Shown here: one piece after another, positions 62,640 through 64,000 of the stretch
Layout: every line of letters starts with the position of its first letter
How positions within the stretch are numbered: position 1 is the stretch's first letter
Assembly: GCF_004362245.1 (NCBI RefSeq)
Contig: NZ_SNWM01000001.1
Span: forward strand, 806,001 to 870,000
Origin: Pedobacter duraquae
GTDB lineage: Bacteria > Bacteroidota > Bacteroidia > Sphingobacteriales > Sphingobacteriaceae
Length of the DNA stretch: 64,000 nucleotides
Direction: 5' to 3'
Program-made: the position numbers and the translations under genes
Notes under the pieces: generated by a model
What the model was told of the DNA's origin: nothing
Database searches by the model: none
The model's input: only the letters and a program-made list of their open reading frames with translations

Positions 62640-63566
62640 ATGGCAACTTTAAATAAGTCGGTGCTACAATCAGATTACACCAGCAGCGTAAACAAAGCGC
62701 TGGAGTTCATAGATCAAAATCTCGATACCAATTTGTCTCTGGAAGAAGTTTCAAAAATAGCCTGTTTTTCACCCTTCCATTTTCACAGAATATTTAAGAC
62801 GATAACCAGTGAAACTTTAAATGCTTACATCAACAGGAAAAGAATTGAAAAGGTAGCAGCTGTCCTGATGCGCAAACCGGAAGTTACCATTACCGAATTA
62901 TCAATGTCATTTGGATTTACCAGTAACTCATCCCTCACCAGAGCATTCAAAAAATATTATCAGTTAACACCATCCGAGTTTCGTAAACAGAGTGGCAACA
63001 GATTTAGCAAGATCAGTAAAATTCAAAGCAAGATTGGACAAGTACACACTACATTTGAGGCATACATTTGCAGCATAGATCACCTTAAAAACTGGATCAA
63101 AATGAATGCTAAAATTGAAATCAAAGAGATAGCCGACATGGATTTGGCTTATGTAACTTGCATTGGTGTACATGCCATCACGTCTTCCTATGACACCCTT
63201 ATGAGGTGGGCTACACCGTTGGAGTTGTTAAACAATGCAGACACAAAAATGGTAACCATTTACCATGACAGCTTTAAAACAACGGCCCCACATCAAGTTC
63301 GGATCAGCACCTGTATCACGCTGGCAGAACCTCTAAAAGTGTCTGGCAACATTGGGCTAAGAACAATACAAAAAGGGAAATTTATTGTTGGAAGCTTCTC
63401 GATTGGATTGAGTGAATTTGAAAAATCATGGAATGGTCTGTTTGCCTGGATGGCCGAAAACGGCTATAGAAAAGCGGACAGAGATCCCTTTGAGCTCTAT
63501 CATAATGACTACAGAACACATCCTGAGAAAAAATGTATTGTCGATTATTACATCCCGATTTTATAA
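62640..63566 (+). CDS. AraC-family regulator with GyrI-like ligand domain
   Basis: A 308-residue regulator. The N-terminal AraC DNA-binding domain (about 15-118) has two helix-turn-helix motifs (LSLEEVSKIACFSPFHFHRI and ITELSMSFGFTSNSSLTRAF ... YYQLTPSEFRK). The C-terminal part (about 155-308) is a GyrI/SOUL-like ligand-binding domain (IEIKEIADMDLAYVTCIGVH, GSFSIGLSEFEKSWNGLFAW). This layout is that of Rob/MarA-like drug-sensing regulators. It overlaps the convergent MarR gene by 6 nt. Confidence 0.92.
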   Translation: MATLNKSVLQSDYTSSVNKALEFIDQNLDTNLSLEEVSKIACFSPFHFHRIFKTITSETLNAYINRKRIEKVAAVLMRKPEVTITELSMSFGFTSNSSLTRAFKKYYQLTPSEFRKQSGNRFSKISKIQSKIGQVHTTFEAYICSIDHLKNWIKMNAKIEIKEIADMDLAYVTCIGVHAITSSYDTLMRWATPLELLNNADTKMVTIYHDSFKTTAPHQVRISTCITLAEPLKVSGNIGLRTIQKGKFIVGSFSIGLSEFEKSWNGLFAWMAENGYRKADRDPFELYHNDYRTHPEKKCIVDYYIPIL

Positions 63567-64000
63567 TACGTCTTTATTCTGGTCGATCAGATTAACCATC
63601 ATCTTATTTAAAGCAGGCATCTCAAACGTAGGGTTATTGAAGAACTCAAGATCTGCTGCCTCGATAGCCTTTAAAGCTTTTTGGAGTACAGATTCGCCTA
63701 ATGAGGTAAGTGTAATTACTTTAGCACGTGTATCCACTTTGTGCTCAGACCTGGTTATAAACTGCTTTTCTTCTAATGTGCGAAGCACTTTTGAAACCAT
63801 CATTCTATCGGCGTTACCCTGGTTGGCAATATCAACCTGGGTAACGGCGTCACTTTCCCTCGAAAGCCAGGCTAAGGCACAGAGCAACACAAATTGAGTC
63901 TGTGTTAAATCCAATGGATCCAACACACGCTTCTGTTTTCTTTGCCACAGTATGGTAAGTTGGCCGAGGAGGTAGCCCGGACTGTCTTCAGGGCTGTTGA
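63561..64000 (-). CDS. MarR-family transcriptional regulator, N-terminus cut by window edge
   Basis: About 146 residues are visible; the reading frame continues past the right edge (...NSPEDSPGYLLGQLTILWQR at the visible start), so a few N-terminal codons are missing. The winged-helix core is clear: VTQVDIANQGNADRMMVSKV and TRSEHKVDTRAKVITLTSLG (the wing). An internal GTG at 63926 would give a shorter protein lacking the first dimerisation helix and is not the true start. Ligand and targets unknown. Confidence 0.88.
   Translation of the reverse strand, partial: NSPEDSPGYLLGQLTILWQRKQKRVLDPLDLTQTQFVLLCALAWLSRESDAVTQVDIANQGNADRMMVSKVLRTLEEKQFITRSEHKVDTRAKVITLTSLGESVLQKALKAIEAADLEFFNNPTFEMPALNKMMVNLIDQNKDVL

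Noticed and set aside
63561-63926. Short MarR protein starting at the GTG at 63926
   Set aside because: The frame continues upstream to the window edge with typical MarR N-terminal sequence, so the gene is longer and partial.

Overview
The window reads as a chromosomal stretch of a Bacteroidota bacterium, most likely a Sphingobacteriaceae member (Pedobacter/Mucilaginibacter-like). This rests on a SusC/SusD pair, three TonB-dependent outer-membrane receptors, many AQ-ending signal peptides, lipoproteins, 7TMR-DISM and PAS histidine kinases, and promoters of the Bacteroidota type (TAnnTTTG at -7, often with TTG 20 bases upstream). The genus is inference. I see no tRNA, rRNA, CRISPR array, complete insertion sequence or prophage.

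Layout. 1-1955 (minus): a bacteriocin-type export cassette with a double-glycine precursor peptide, a HlyD-type adaptor and the start of a C39-peptidase ABC exporter that runs off the left edge. 2352-3056: a DUF2490 outer-membrane protein. 3124-9573 (minus): a full thiazole/pyrimidine thiamine operon (thiS-thiC-thiE-like-thiE-thiG-thiH-thiF) behind a TPP riboswitch with its own terminator. 9706-14992: a redox module made of a secreted ankyrin protein, a DUF2271 protein with a possible flavinylation motif, a PepSY-flavodoxin-FNR membrane reductase and a convergent ApbE flavin transferase. 15103-22440: YceI, an L,D-transpeptidase-domain protein with a lipoprotein, a large PAS histidine kinase, a luciferase-like oxidoreductase, a PQQ-type sugar dehydrogenase and a histidine phosphatase.

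22549-31832: a glycan operon (TonB receptor, GH30, GH42, GH3) divergent from a Nudix-derived regulator with a degenerate Nudix box. 31835-34795: alpha/beta hydrolase, DUF1624 membrane protein, GNAT. 35003-43223: a 7TM sensor fused to an IS1595-type transposase zinc ribbon/HTH, followed by SusC, SusD and a PL14-like lipoprotein; two copies of a 20-bp element lie between sensor and SusC. 43357-48964: a small HMA-like protein, an EmrB-type drug exporter with two TetR-type operators, two secreted alpha/beta hydrolases (one fused to a carboxypeptidase-regulatory-like domain) and a GNAT.

49070-58509: a TonB receptor, DUF4876 lipoprotein, DUF6850-like barrel and di-haem peroxidase in one tight operon, then a YncE/phosphoesterase protein. 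Its promoter carries a 19-bp element matching 15/19 positions of one in front of the ankyrin/DUF2271/PepSY operon, at the same place relative to -33, so these two envelope redox/uptake operons may share a regulator (perhaps iron-responsive; inference). 58506-64000: EamA exporter with divergent Lrp regulator, a TPR histidine kinase, an AraC-GyrI regulator and a MarR regulator cut by the right edge.
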